A stretch of DNA of 64,000 bases from RI-43 sp033764725 (GCA_033764725.1 JANRIR010000063.1:1-64000), one strand, 5' to 3'. Positions 24,544 through 32,981 are shown, counted from the stretch's first letter. The notes: generated from the letters alone by a model not told the origin. Translations and numbers: made by a program.

Positions 24544-26076
24544 ATGAAAAAAATCTTATTGGCGGGCGCGGCTTTGGTCGGGATGGCGGCGCTTGCGACG
24601 CCAGCCTTTGCGCAGGCGCGCACCGAGAGCGCGACCAGCGACGCCCCTGCCGCCGCCAACACCCGCGCACGCATCGCCCCGGGCCAAAGCGTCACCGGCA
24701 ATGTCGGCGCCGCTGGCGACGCAGACTGGTTTCGCGCCCAACTGACCGCCGGCCAAAGCTACCGGGTCACCCTGCGCACAGCCGACGGCGACAACGCGCT
24801 GGGCGACCCCTATCTGCGCGTCCTCGACAGCCGCGGCGAAGAACTGTTCGCCGACGACGACGGCGGCGGCAATCTCAATTCCTATCTCGAATTCACCGCC
24901 CCCACGCGCGGCGTTTATTTCCTCGAGGCGAAAGCGTTCGGCGACCAGGCCACGGGCCGCTACACGCTGACGCTCGCCCAGGGCGAAATCCCGGGCGATG
25001 CGACGACCGACGTCGTGCTCGATGCGCAAAACGGGACCTATCGTTCGAGCACGCTGTCGCCGGCAGGGGATCGCGACTGGTATCGCCTCCAACTCGCCGA
25101 GGGCCAAACCGGGCGCATCGCGCTGCTCTCCGGCGATGACGCCGCCGCCGCGCTCGGCGACCCCTATCTCGCCGTTTATGATTCCAGCGGCGCGCAGATC
25201 GCGTCCGACGACGACGGCGGCGACGGCCTCAACGCCTATCTCGAATTCACCGCGCCGACGGCAGGACTTTATTTTGTCGAAGCGCGCGGCTTCAGCGACG
25301 ACGCCGTCGGCGCCTACACGTTGAACTACACGCCGGGCGAAGTCGGGGGCGAGCCGAGCGGCGGCGACACGATCTCGGCAGGCGGCGAACCGCGGACCAG
25401 TCAGATCAACCCCGCCGGCGATCGCGACGCCTACGCCATCGACATGATCGAGGGCCGCACCTACCGGTTCAATCTCGTCAGCGCCGAGGGCGAAGGCGGC
25501 CTTTCCGATCCGTATCTGTCGCTTGTCGATTCGGAGAACGCGCAGATCGCCGCCGACGACGATGGCGGAACAGGCTTCAACGCGTATCTCTCGTTCACCG
25601 CGCCGACGTCGTCGACCTATTACGCCGTCGTGTCGGCGTTCGGCGATTCCGGCTCGGGCCGCTACGAGCTGCGCGTGTCGGATACGGAAGTTCCCGGAAA
25701 CCAGGGCACCGACGAATATCTGTCGCTAACGGATGGTTCGGATTCGCGCATCAGCCGCATCGACATGCCCGGCGACAAGGACTGGTTCCGCGTCGAGCTG
25801 CAGGCCGGACAGCAATACGGCATCACGCTCAACGCCTATGGGCCCAATCCGCTCGGCGATCCGCTCGTCACGATCTATTCCGAGAGCGGCGAACAGATCG
25901 CCTCCGATGACGATGGCGGCGCCGAAGGCATGGATTCGCTGTTGCTGTTCACACCGCAACAATCGGGCGGCTTCTACATCGAGGCGTCCGGCTTCGGCCA
26001 GTCGCTCGGCGAGTATGAGCTGACGGTCGGGCCGCCGCCGCCGCCCACGCCGCCCGCCCCCACGCGTCGGCGTTAG
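24544..26076 (+). CDS. Secreted protein built of four tandem PPC (pre-peptidase C-terminal) domains
   Basis: 510 residues. A Sec signal peptide (MKKILLAGAALVGMAALATPAFA) precedes four repeats of ~117 residues. Each has AGDxDWFR or a variant, GDPYL or a variant, then a DDDGG loop (residues 104-108, 222-226, 338-342, 455-459) followed by Y/L-x-F-T-A-P. PPC domains usually sit at the C-terminus of secreted peptidases; here no catalytic domain is present. The acidic loops suggest calcium binding. The tail is Pro-rich. It has its own ribosome binding site and a strong terminator, so it is probably monocistronic. Confidence 0.87.
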   Translation: MKKILLAGAALVGMAALATPAFAQARTESATSDAPAAANTRARIAPGQSVTGNVGAAGDADWFRAQLTAGQSYRVTLRTADGDNALGDPYLRVLDSRGEELFADDDGGGNLNSYLEFTAPTRGVYFLEAKAFGDQATGRYTLTLAQGEIPGDATTDVVLDAQNGTYRSSTLSPAGDRDWYRLQLAEGQTGRIALLSGDDAAAALGDPYLAVYDSSGAQIASDDDGGDGLNAYLEFTAPTAGLYFVEARGFSDDAVGAYTLNYTPGEVGGEPSGGDTISAGGEPRTSQINPAGDRDAYAIDMIEGRTYRFNLVSAEGEGGLSDPYLSLVDSENAQIAADDDGGTGFNAYLSFTAPTSSTYYAVVSAFGDSGSGRYELRVSDTEVPGNQGTDEYLSLTDGSDSRISRIDMPGDKDWFRVELQAGQQYGITLNAYGPNPLGDPLVTIYSESGEQIASDDDGGAEGMDSLLLFTPQQSGGFYIEASGFGQSLGEYELTVGPPPPPTPPAPTRRR

Positions 26077-26091
26077 ACAAGGCTCTAAAGG

Positions 26092-26122
26092 AAAGGCCCC
26101 GGTTCGCGCCGGGGCCTTTTTT
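26092..26122. terminator. Bidirectional rho-independent terminator
   Basis: An 11 bp perfect stem (AAAGGCCCCGG with CCGGGGCCTTT) around a 6 nt loop (TTCGCG), followed by six T on the + strand. On the − strand the same hairpin is followed by a T-rich stretch. It serves the PPC-repeat gene and, from the other side, the glycosyltransferase gene whose stop adjoins it. It is the clearest intrinsic terminator in the window. Confidence 0.93.
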
Positions 26123-26880
26123 CATGGCGCGCGGCGACGCGCTTCAAGCGCCATCAAGTGCGACAACAGCGGATACAGCGCGGAATGAAGCGCCAGCGCG
26201 ACGCCATAAAAGCCCTCCTTGCGGCCTTCGCGCGCAACATAGGATTTCCAGAACCGCGAAAACACACGGCGCGCCGTTTTGACTGGCGTGGGAATCGCAT
26301 TGCGTTCGGCCATGTCTTCGCCGGCGAGGCGCGCATACCGCAGCAGGCGTTCGTACATGTGCGGCAGGTCGCGATAGACGTCATGGATCATCGGCGCGCG
26401 CAGCGTGCGCACGATCGGCGCCTGGACGACCTCCGGATGAAGCCGTCCCCGCCCCCAGGTTTTCGTGCCCGCCGCGAACAGGCAGCGTTTGGCGGACACG
26501 CCATTATACGCGCCCCAGCCATGGGCTATAGTCGCGCCGCCGATCCGATTTTCGAACGGCACCAAAATCGAACCGCGCGGCGCATCGGCGATCGCTTCGC
26601 GGATTTCGCGCGCCAGCGCTTCCGATACGCGCTCGTCGGCGTCGATCTCGAGGATCCAATCGCCGGTGCATGCGGCGAGCCCGGCGTTGCGCCGCGGGCC
26701 CTCCAGCGGCCAGGCGCCCTCCACAATGCGTGCGCCCCGCGCCAGCGCGATGCCCTTCGACCCGTCGGTGCAGCGATCCAGCACGACGACGATCTCATCG
26801 GCGAAGGCGACGCTGGCGAGGCAGGCCTCAAGCAGCGCCTCGGCATTGTGCACGACGGCGAGGGCGGACAGGCGTTTCAT
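26122..26880 (-). CDS. Family 2 glycosyltransferase, LPS-core type
   Basis: A 252-residue GT-A fold enzyme resembling WaaE-like LPS core glycosyltransferases: LSALAVVHNAEALLEACLASVAFADEIVVVLDRCTDGS, GPRRNAGLAACTGDWILEIDADERVS (acidic metal-binding DAD) and HGWGAYNGVSAKRCLF. The C-terminal region has an amphipathic stretch (FYGVALALHSALYPLLSHL) that may touch the membrane. It probably adds a sugar to lipid A core or another envelope glycan. It stands alone between a terminator and the aldo/keto reductase gene. Confidence 0.83.
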   Translation of the reverse strand: MKRLSALAVVHNAEALLEACLASVAFADEIVVVLDRCTDGSKGIALARGARIVEGAWPLEGPRRNAGLAACTGDWILEIDADERVSEALAREIREAIADAPRGSILVPFENRIGGATIAHGWGAYNGVSAKRCLFAAGTKTWGRGRLHPEVVQAPIVRTLRAPMIHDVYRDLPHMYERLLRYARLAGEDMAERNAIPTPVKTARRVFSRFWKSYVAREGRKEGFYGVALALHSALYPLLSHLMALEARRRAP

Positions 26881-26921
26881 GCCGGACGTGGTGCGCGCGC
26901 CGGCGAGCGTGCGTCAAGCGT

Positions 26922-28007
26922 TCAGCCAACGCCGCCACGCCGATCCGCGCCCATCCGATCAAGCATCCAGCCGGGATATTCGGGCGGCAGGGCGGACACG
27001 GCGCCCAGCGCGCTGAGGTCGTCTGCGCTGAGCGCCACGGCGGTCGCCTTCAGGTTATCGCGCAATTGCTCGGGCGTCCGCGCCCCTATGATGACGCTTG
27101 TCACATGCGGCTGGTGCAGGAGCCAGGCGAGGGCGATCTGCGCGACGCTGGCGTCGCGCGCCTGGGCCATTGGCGCCATCGCGTCGATGATGTTGTAGGC
27201 GCGTTCCTTGTCGATCGGCGGAAAGTCAAACGCCGCGCGTCGCGCTTCATTGGGACCGCCGCCCTGGCGCTGAAACTTGCCCGACAAAAAACCGCCCGCC
27301 AGCGGGCTCCAGGGCAAGATGGCGAGACCCTCTTCCTTCGCCAGCGGCACGACTTCGCGCTCAAGGTCGCGACCCGCGATGGAATAATACATCTGCAGAG
27401 ACTGATAACGCGCGATCGCCTTGCGCTCGCTGACGCCGAGCGCCTTGGCGATCTGCCAGGCCGCGTAATTGCACAGGCCGATATACCGCACGCGACCGGA
27501 CTTCACGATGTCGTCGAGCGCTTCGAGCGTTTCCTCCAGCGGCGTCAGCGGATCATAGCCGTGCACCTGGTAGAGATCGACATGATCGAGCCCGAGCCGG
27601 TTCAGGCTGGCGTCGATCGCGTCGAAGAGATGCTTGCGCGACAGGCCCGAGACATTGCGCGCCTGCGCGCGCCGATCGGCCTCGGCCTTCTCCGCCGCGC
27701 TCGCATCGTCGGGTGCTGGAGACATCACGCGGCCAAAGGCCTTCGTGGCGACGACCAATTCGTCGCGCGGCAAACCAAGGCTCTCGATCGCCGCGCCGAG
27801 AATGAGCTCCGACTGACCGTTCGAATAGACGTTTGCGGTGTCGATGAAATTGACGCCCGCATCGAAGGCCGTCTTGACCAGTTCATCGGCCGCACTCTGG
27901 TCCTGCGCGCCGATCACGCGCCAGAAGCCGTCGCCGCCGAAGGTCATGGTTCCGAGGCAGATTTCTGAAACCACGAGGCCGGACCGGCCGAGCGTCTTGA
28001 ATTTCAT
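26922..28007 (-). CDS. Aldo/keto reductase
   Basis: NAD(P)H-dependent TIM-barrel oxidoreductase of 361 residues. It opens MKFKTLGRSGLVVSEICLGTMTFGG; the catalytic set is Asp and Tyr in FIDTANVYSNGQSE, Lys in VATKAFG and His in YQVHGYD. The C-terminal SVIIGARTPEQLRDNLKA is the cofactor site. The physiological substrate is unknown. It starts 12 bp after the stop of the dienelactone-hydrolase-like gene and is probably co-transcribed with it. Confidence 0.9.
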   Translation of the reverse strand: MKFKTLGRSGLVVSEICLGTMTFGGDGFWRVIGAQDQSAADELVKTAFDAGVNFIDTANVYSNGQSELILGAAIESLGLPRDELVVATKAFGRVMSPAPDDASAAEKAEADRRAQARNVSGLSRKHLFDAIDASLNRLGLDHVDLYQVHGYDPLTPLEETLEALDDIVKSGRVRYIGLCNYAAWQIAKALGVSERKAIARYQSLQMYYSIAGRDLEREVVPLAKEEGLAILPWSPLAGGFLSGKFQRQGGGPNEARRAAFDFPPIDKERAYNIIDAMAPMAQARDASVAQIALAWLLHQPHVTSVIIGARTPEQLRDNLKATAVALSADDLSALGAVSALPPEYPGWMLDRMGADRRGGVG

Positions 28008-28019
28008 GGGGCGCGCCTT

Positions 28020-28904
28020 TCACTCAACGCCGGCCGCCCGAAACCAGGCGAGCATGCGCGACCATCCATCGCGCGCGGCGTTGGCATTGTAGCTCTCGCG
28101 ATAGTCCGCGTGGAAGCCGTGTTGCGCGCCGGGATAAACGACGATCTCCGAGCGCGACGGATTGCCCGTCGCCGCCAGCGCCTCGCGCATCGCCGTCACC
28201 GTGGGCAGCGGAATGCCCTGATCGTTGTCGGCGTAAAGGCCCAGCACCGGCGTGCGCAGCGCGCCGGCGATCGTCACCGGCCACGGCCGTCCCGCCTCGT
28301 TCCAGGGCGAGTTCTCCGGTGGCGGAACCAGCCGGCCATACCAGGCGACGCCGGCCTTGATCTGCGGGAAACGCGCGGCCGCCATCCAGGTCACCGCCCC
28401 GCCCCAGCAGAAGCCGGTGACTCCGATGGCGCGGTCGCGCACGACACGCTGCGCCGTAAGCCACGAGAGCGCGCCGGCGGTGTCGCCCATCACTTGCTCA
28501 TGGGTCGCGGTCTGCACCATGGCGACGATCGCGGAAAAATCGGCGAGCGTGGACGGATCGCCGGCGCGGTCGAAATAATCCGGCGCGATCGCGACGTATC
28601 CCGCCTGGGCGAGGCGATGGCACACATCCTTGATGTAGGCGTGGATGCCGAAAATCTCATTGACCACGACGACGGCCGGCTTGCGGCCCGACGCATTCGG
28701 CCGCGCGACATAGGCCGGCAGCACATAGCCGCCCGCGCCCAGCAGCGTCACGTCCTGGGTGATCAAGCCGTCCGTGGGCGTGACGATCGGCTCGGCGGTC
28801 GCGGCCGCCGCAGCGACGGCGTAGCCGGCGGTGAACACGGACGCAGCGACGGCGCGGCGCGAGGGCGGGCGCGGGGCGCCGCCTTCCGGCGTAACGAGGC
28901 GCAT
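28020..28904 (-). CDS. Exported dienelactone hydrolase family protein
   Basis: A 294-residue alpha/beta hydrolase. The N-terminus (PPSRRAVAASVFTAGYAVAAAAATA) looks like a Tat or Sec export signal. Hydrolase motifs: VVVVNEIFGIHAYIKDVCHRLA, the nucleophile elbow GFCWGGAVTWMAA (Cys, as in dienelactone hydrolase), Asp in LYADNDQGIP and His in GAQHGFHADYRESYN. The natural ester substrate is unknown. The ATG at 28904 has AAGGAG six bases upstream. It diverges from pyrE across 96 bp. Confidence 0.87.
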   Translation of the reverse strand: MRLVTPEGGAPRPPSRRAVAASVFTAGYAVAAAAATAEPIVTPTDGLITQDVTLLGAGGYVLPAYVARPNASGRKPAVVVVNEIFGIHAYIKDVCHRLAQAGYVAIAPDYFDRAGDPSTLADFSAIVAMVQTATHEQVMGDTAGALSWLTAQRVVRDRAIGVTGFCWGGAVTWMAAARFPQIKAGVAWYGRLVPPPENSPWNEAGRPWPVTIAGALRTPVLGLYADNDQGIPLPTVTAMREALAATGNPSRSEIVVYPGAQHGFHADYRESYNANAARDGWSRMLAWFRAAGVE

Positions 28905-29000
28905 GGGAATCTCCTTGAGTTGCGCGCAGCATGTAGGCCGGCGCCGGCCCCTGACAAACCGCCCATTGACGGGCCGCGGAAAGCGTTGTGTGACGCCGGC

Positions 29001-29585
29001 ATGACCCTGAGCACGGATTTCGCCCGTTTTCTGGCCGCGAGCGCCGCCGTGCGCTTCGGCGATTTCACCCTCAAGAGCGGCAAGAAAAGCCCTGTGTTCT
29101 TCAATTTCGGCGATCTTTGCGGCGGGCGCGAATTGTCGGACATGGGCGGCTTCTTCGCGCGCGCCATCGTCGAGCATGACCTCGCCGACAGCGGCGCGCT
29201 GTTCGGGCCGGCCTATAAGGGCATCAATCTCGCGATCGCGACCTCGATCGCGCTATGGCGCGATCATGCGATCGACATCCCGGTCGCCTACAACCGCAAA
29301 GAGGCCAAGGCGCATGGTGAAGGCGGCGCCGTCGTCGGCGCGGACCTGGCGCAGGCGCGATCCGTGATCGTGCTCGATGACGTGATCACCGACGGCGCCA
29401 CGAAATACGACGTGATCGACATGCTGCGCGCATTTCCGGGACTTCAGATCGCCGCGATGCTCGTCGGCGTCGATCGCCAGGACAAGGACGACGCCGGACG
29501 CGCCTATATCGATGTGCTGCGGGAGAAAACCGGCGTGCGCGTTGAAGCGCTGACCACGCGGGAAGACGTTCTGCAATGGAAATAA
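29001..29585 (+). CDS. pyrE: Orotate phosphoribosyltransferase
   Basis: Makes orotidine 5'-phosphate from orotate and PRPP in pyrimidine synthesis. The 194 residues show FTLKSGKKSPVFFNFG, ALFGPAYKGINLAIATSIAL, YNRKEAKAHGEGG and the PRPP-binding motif VIVLDDVITDGATKYDVI. The length fits the short alphaproteobacterial form. The ATG at 29001 was chosen by family N-terminus; the frame is open far upstream but antisense to the hydrolase gene. Confidence 0.95.
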   Translation: MTLSTDFARFLAASAAVRFGDFTLKSGKKSPVFFNFGDLCGGRELSDMGGFFARAIVEHDLADSGALFGPAYKGINLAIATSIALWRDHAIDIPVAYNRKEAKAHGEGGAVVGADLAQARSVIVLDDVITDGATKYDVIDMLRAFPGLQIAAMLVGVDRQDKDDAGRAYIDVLREKTGVRVEALTTREDVLQWK

Positions 29586-29646
29586 TGCGCGCGCGCATGC
29601 CCGAGCAAGTCAAACGCCCGTCACAGAACGCCGCCATACAACGCGC

Positions 29647-31008
29647 ATGACCCTGCAGAACCGCCGCGCCTTTCTCGCAACCGCCGCCGCAGTCGCCGCC
29701 GCCGCACCCGCCCTGCAGGCCTGCGCCACAGCGCCGCCGACCGCGAACACGCATGGCCTCGTCGCCGATCCGGACGGCCTCCTCGATCTGCCGCCGGGCT
29801 TCGCTTATCGCGTGTTGTCGCGCGCGGGGGAGCCGATGAGCGACGGCCTCGACACCCCAGCCGCCTTCGACGGCATGGCCGCGTTTCCGCTCGATGGCGG
29901 GCGTTGCGCGCTGATCCGCAATCACGAGATCCGCCCCACCGCGACCGAAGGCGGCGCGTTCGGCGCGGACCACGCCAAGGCGGCCGCGATCGATCGAGAT
30001 CTCATCTATGATCGCGCGCCGAACGGTCGGCCCTTGCTCGGCGGAACGACGACGCTGATCGTGGACGTGCGCACGCTGCGGGTGGAGCAATCCTTTCTCA
30101 GCGTCGCGGGCACGGCGACGAATTGTGCAGGCGGCGCGACGCCTTGGGGTGCATGGCTGTCGTGCGAAGAGACGCTCGAGACTGCGGGCGCGAACGCAAC
30201 GAAACCACACGGCTTCGCCTTCGAAGTCCCTGCGACCGCGCGCGGCCTGGTGCGGCCGGAACCGCTTGTTGCGATGGGGCGCTTTCGCCGTGAAGCCGCC
30301 GCGATCGATCCGACGACCGGCATCGTCTACCAGACCGAAGACGAAGAAGAAGGCCTGCTCTATCGCTTCCTGCCGGAGGCGCCGGGCGAACTCGCGCGCG
30401 GCGGGCGGCTGCAGGCCCTGGCCCTTGCGGACTGGGCGCGCGGCGACACGCGCAATTGGCGCGGCCGCCGGATCGCCGCCGGCGCGCGCCTGCCGGTGCG
30501 CTGGATCGACCTCGATCATGTCGAGTCTCCCGACGGCGACCTCAAGGAGCGCGGCCACGCCCGCGGCGCAGCGCTGTTCGCGCGCGGCGAAGGCATGGCG
30601 CTGGCGATCGAAGGCGGAAGGTCGGCGATCTATTTCGCCTGCACGACCGGCGGGGCTGCGCGGCGCGGCCAGGTCTGGCGCCTCAATCCCGGGCCCGAAG
30701 GCGATACGCTCGATTTGTTCGCCGAAAGCGCAAGCGATCAGCAGTTCGACATGGTCGACAACATCGTCGCCGCGCCCTGGGGCGACCTGATCCTGTGCGA
30801 GGACGGCGACGGAGACAATTTCGTCCGCGGCCTTTCCGCCACGGGCGCGACCTACGCCATTGCGCGCAACGCGCATCGCGCGAAATCCGAATTCTGCGGC
30901 GCCTGCTTTTCGCCTGACGGATCGACGCTGTTTGTGAATGTTCAAACGCCCTCCAGGACGTTCGCGATCACCGGCGATTGGGCCGCGCTTGCGCGCGCGA
31001 TGCGCTAG
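29647..31008 (+). CDS. PhoX/DUF839-like Tat-exported protein
   Basis: 453 residues. The Tat signal (NRRAFLATAAAVAAAAPALQACA) is followed by a beta-propeller-like protein with PhoX family marks: CALIRNHEI, CGGATPWGAWLSCEETLE-type segment, YQTEDEEEGLLYRFLPE, a later GDLILCEDGDGDN and FVNVQTPSRTFAITGDW. PhoX is a periplasmic Ca/Fe alkaline phosphatase; several ligand-type Glu and Asp remain, so activity is plausible but unproven. A Cys right after the signal (LQACA) could also act as a lipobox. Its stop overlaps that of alkB in CTAG. Confidence 0.75.
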   Translation: MTLQNRRAFLATAAAVAAAAPALQACATAPPTANTHGLVADPDGLLDLPPGFAYRVLSRAGEPMSDGLDTPAAFDGMAAFPLDGGRCALIRNHEIRPTATEGGAFGADHAKAAAIDRDLIYDRAPNGRPLLGGTTTLIVDVRTLRVEQSFLSVAGTATNCAGGATPWGAWLSCEETLETAGANATKPHGFAFEVPATARGLVRPEPLVAMGRFRREAAAIDPTTGIVYQTEDEEEGLLYRFLPEAPGELARGGRLQALALADWARGDTRNWRGRRIAAGARLPVRWIDLDHVESPDGDLKERGHARGAALFARGEGMALAIEGGRSAIYFACTTGGAARRGQVWRLNPGPEGDTLDLFAESASDQQFDMVDNIVAAPWGDLILCEDGDGDNFVRGLSATGATYAIARNAHRAKSEFCGACFSPDGSTLFVNVQTPSRTFAITGDWAALARAMR

Positions 31009-31640
31009 GCGGCGTCGTTCGCGGGCCGCACGCGCCGCAGCGTCAGATTGATCCTTCCGCCTTTCGGCAACAAACGCGACGTGCCGGCGAGCACGCGGTC
31101 GACGCCGTGATAGGCGCGCCGCGACGCGCCTCCCAGAAGGCAGACGTCGCCGCTGGCCAGCCGCACCGAGCGGGTCGGATCGGAGCGCACCACGCCGCCG
31201 ATGCGAAACACCGCCGTATCACCCAGCGAGATCGACAGCACCGGCGCGTCCCAGGCTTCCTCGTCGGCGTCGACATGCAGGCCCATGCGGGCATCGCCTT
31301 CGTAGACGTTCACGAGGCAGGCCTCGGGCGTGTCCGGATAAGCGGCGAGATCATTCCAGATTTTGAGAACCATGTCAGGAATCGCAGGCCAAGGCCGGCC
31401 GGTTTCGGGATGTGTTTCCTGGTAGCGATAGCCGCCAGCCTTGTCGGTCACCCAGCCGAGGGCGCCGAAATTCGTCATCCGCACGCTCATCGGCGCTCCC
31501 GATTTCGGCATGCGCGGAATGAACAGGGGCGCTGCGCGCATGCCGGCGAACACGGCGTCGCGCAACGCTTCCTGCTCTCCCCGGCCGAGATAGCCGGGGA
31601 GCAGACGGAAACCGTCAAGGGCCGAAGCGGCCGCGCTCAC
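31005..31640 (-). CDS. alkB: AlkB-type 2OG-Fe(II) dioxygenase, alkylated DNA repair
   Basis: Oxidatively removes 1-methyladenine and 3-methylcytosine lesions. The 211-residue protein has the iron ligands His and Asp in GLHVDADEE, the distal His in YHGVDR, and the 2-oxoglutarate-binding Arg in GRINLTLRRV. Substrate-lid residues include SVRMTNFGALGWV and the nearby YRYQ. Its ATG overlaps the stop of the VOC-like gene by 4 bp; it is the third gene of the TetR operon. Confidence 0.92.
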   Translation of the reverse strand: MSAAASALDGFRLLPGYLGRGEQEALRDAVFAGMRAAPLFIPRMPKSGAPMSVRMTNFGALGWVTDKAGGYRYQETHPETGRPWPAIPDMVLKIWNDLAAYPDTPEACLVNVYEGDARMGLHVDADEEAWDAPVLSISLGDTAVFRIGGVVRSDPTRSVRLASGDVCLLGGASRRAYHGVDRVLAGTSRLLPKGGRINLTLRRVRPANDAA

Positions 31641-32113
31641 GCCGCGGCGCCGAGCCCGAAGGTCTTTTTCCAGTTCGCGCGCGTCATCGAGGCCTTGTAG
31701 GCCGCCGTCTGCGCAGGATCGAGAAACTCGATAAGGAAGGCGTTTTCCACCCAGACCTCCGCGAGGCGGAAGAAACCGCCGCGATCATATTCCCCCGTGC
31801 GCCAGCCCTCACGCCGCGCGATCTCCATGATCGCGGACATCGGCTTGCGCACCGCGATCGCGAGGTGCGCTTCGCTGGCGCGGGGCGCCTCAGGATGCGC
31901 GGCGCGCCAATTGCCGCCGTCGGCGTCGTCGGGCGCCATCATGCGTCCGCGCGGCACGATCTCGAGTTCGATGGCCTCATCGCCCGACCAAGCCATCCAG
32001 CATTGAGGCCCGCCCGGCGGAAACGGCAGCGCCTCGCCGTCCATAATCTCGGCCAGAACATGGGCGACCCGCTCGGGATCGTCCGCCGGCAAAGACGCGT
32101 GCGCGATCATCAT
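31637..32113 (-). CDS. VOC-superfamily-like hypothetical protein
   Basis: 158 residues, resembling glyoxalase/extradiol-type (VOC) proteins: MMIAHASLPADDPERVAHVLAEIMDGEALPFP at the start, LEIVPRGRMM, then HLAIAVRKPMSAIMEIARREGWRTGEYDRGGFFRLAEVWVENAFLIEFLDP. His and Glu residues could bind a metal. The family match is by eye and tentative. It overlaps both neighbours by 4 bp (tetR before, alkB after), which points to joint regulation. Confidence 0.6.
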   Translation of the reverse strand: MMIAHASLPADDPERVAHVLAEIMDGEALPFPPGGPQCWMAWSGDEAIELEIVPRGRMMAPDDADGGNWRAAHPEAPRASEAHLAIAVRKPMSAIMEIARREGWRTGEYDRGGFFRLAEVWVENAFLIEFLDPAQTAAYKASMTRANWKKTFGLGAAA

Positions 32114-32724
32114 GGTGTTTTCTCCTTGGCGTGTTGATCTTCAGGCGCTGCGCCGTACCCAAGCAGGACGCGAATGGCTTCGGAGGCGGCGGCGCCGGCC
32201 TCGTCGCCGGCGAGCCCCCAATAATCCTTCATGACGGCCCAGGCGAACGAGCTGTCCAGCAGCTGGACCGCCGCGCATAGCCGCGTGAAATGCGGCTCCA
32301 TGAGCTCCGGCCGCGCGGCGCGCACGGCTTGGCGAATGGCGGTTTGGCGTTGAGCGTTGACGCTCAAGCGCAGCTCACGCCCCTGCCGGGTCGTCACGAT
32401 GGCGCGCAGGAGCGCTTCTTCTTTGTCGAACTCGCGAAACATCTCGCGGGGCTGAGCGATGAGACGCTCCGGGGTGTCCGGCATCGAAGGGGTTTTGACG
32501 ATGGCGTTGATCTCTTCCCAGACGGCGCCGAGCAGCGCCTCGCGCGTCTCGAAGTGGCGATAGATCGTGCGCTCCGTCATGCCGGCCCGCGCCGCCACCC
32601 CGGCCATGGTCAAGTCTTCGACCGCGCCATCCCGGAACAGGCCCAAGGCGGCGTCGAGCACCCGTCTCCGCGTGAGGTTGCGGTGGGCGTCGCGCAGCGA
32701 TGAGGTCTGAACACCTGCATTCAT
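32110..32724 (-). CDS. TetR-family transcriptional regulator
   Basis: 204 residues with an N-terminal helix-turn-helix (RRRVLDAALGLFRDGAVEDLTMAGVAARAGMTERTIYRHFETREALLGAVWEEI) and a helical ligand domain. It heads a three-gene unit with the VOC-like gene and alkB, all with 4 bp overlaps. A palindrome covers its start codon and putative −10 box, so autorepression is likely. The inducer is unknown; alkylating or lipid-aldehyde compounds are guesses from the neighbours. Confidence 0.9.
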   Translation of the reverse strand: MNAGVQTSSLRDAHRNLTRRRVLDAALGLFRDGAVEDLTMAGVAARAGMTERTIYRHFETREALLGAVWEEINAIVKTPSMPDTPERLIAQPREMFREFDKEEALLRAIVTTRQGRELRLSVNAQRQTAIRQAVRAARPELMEPHFTRLCAAVQLLDSSFAWAVMKDYWGLAGDEAGAAASEAIRVLLGYGAAPEDQHAKEKTP

Positions 32725-32761
32725 GTCATGTTGTATGACACATCGGCATTATGAATGTCAA
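32724..32761 (-). promoter_or_regulatory. Promoter and candidate operator of the tetR-alkB operon
   Basis: On the − strand a perfect −35 box TTGACA (32761-32756) is followed after 17 bp by TCATAC (32738-32733). A 6+5+6 palindrome, TGTCAT-GTTGT-ATGACA (32724-32740), covers the −10 and reaches the first base of the tetR start codon. Transcription would begin at about 32726, two bases before the ATG, giving an almost leaderless mRNA. The layout suits repression by TetR binding. Confidence 0.65.
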
Positions 32762-32804
32762 ACTGTAGGCCGCGGCGGGCCTTCGCCACACTGAAAAAAG
32801 GGTT

Positions 32805-32832
32805 CTTGCGCGGCCCGCCTCACCCCCCATAT
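32805..32832 (+). promoter_or_regulatory. Heat-shock (sigma-32 type) promoter of dnaK
   Basis: CTTGCG (32805-32810) and CCCCATAT (32825-32832) are separated by 14 bp, matching the alphaproteobacterial sigma-32 consensus CTTGAA-N11-16-CCCCATnT with two mismatches in the −35. Transcription would begin near 32838, about 144 nt before the dnaK ATG. No CIRCE repeat is present, which fits sigma-32 rather than HrcA control of dnaK. Confidence 0.75.
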
Positions 32833-32981
32833 CAGCCAGGAATTCGCCGAATCAGGGCGCATGACCTGGCGGCGAAAGGGCTCCACCAGCTTGAGGGGCG
32901 CAAAGGCCGATTGGGCGCTGAGTTTCAGGTCCAACCATGTCGGCCGCGCGTCGCCGCAAACAAGACTGAGGAAAAGGCACA

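Noticed and set aside
24544..26076. Serine or metallopeptidase function for the PPC-repeat protein
   Set aside because: No HEXXH, GxSxG/GTS or other catalytic motif was found; only PPC repeats are present.
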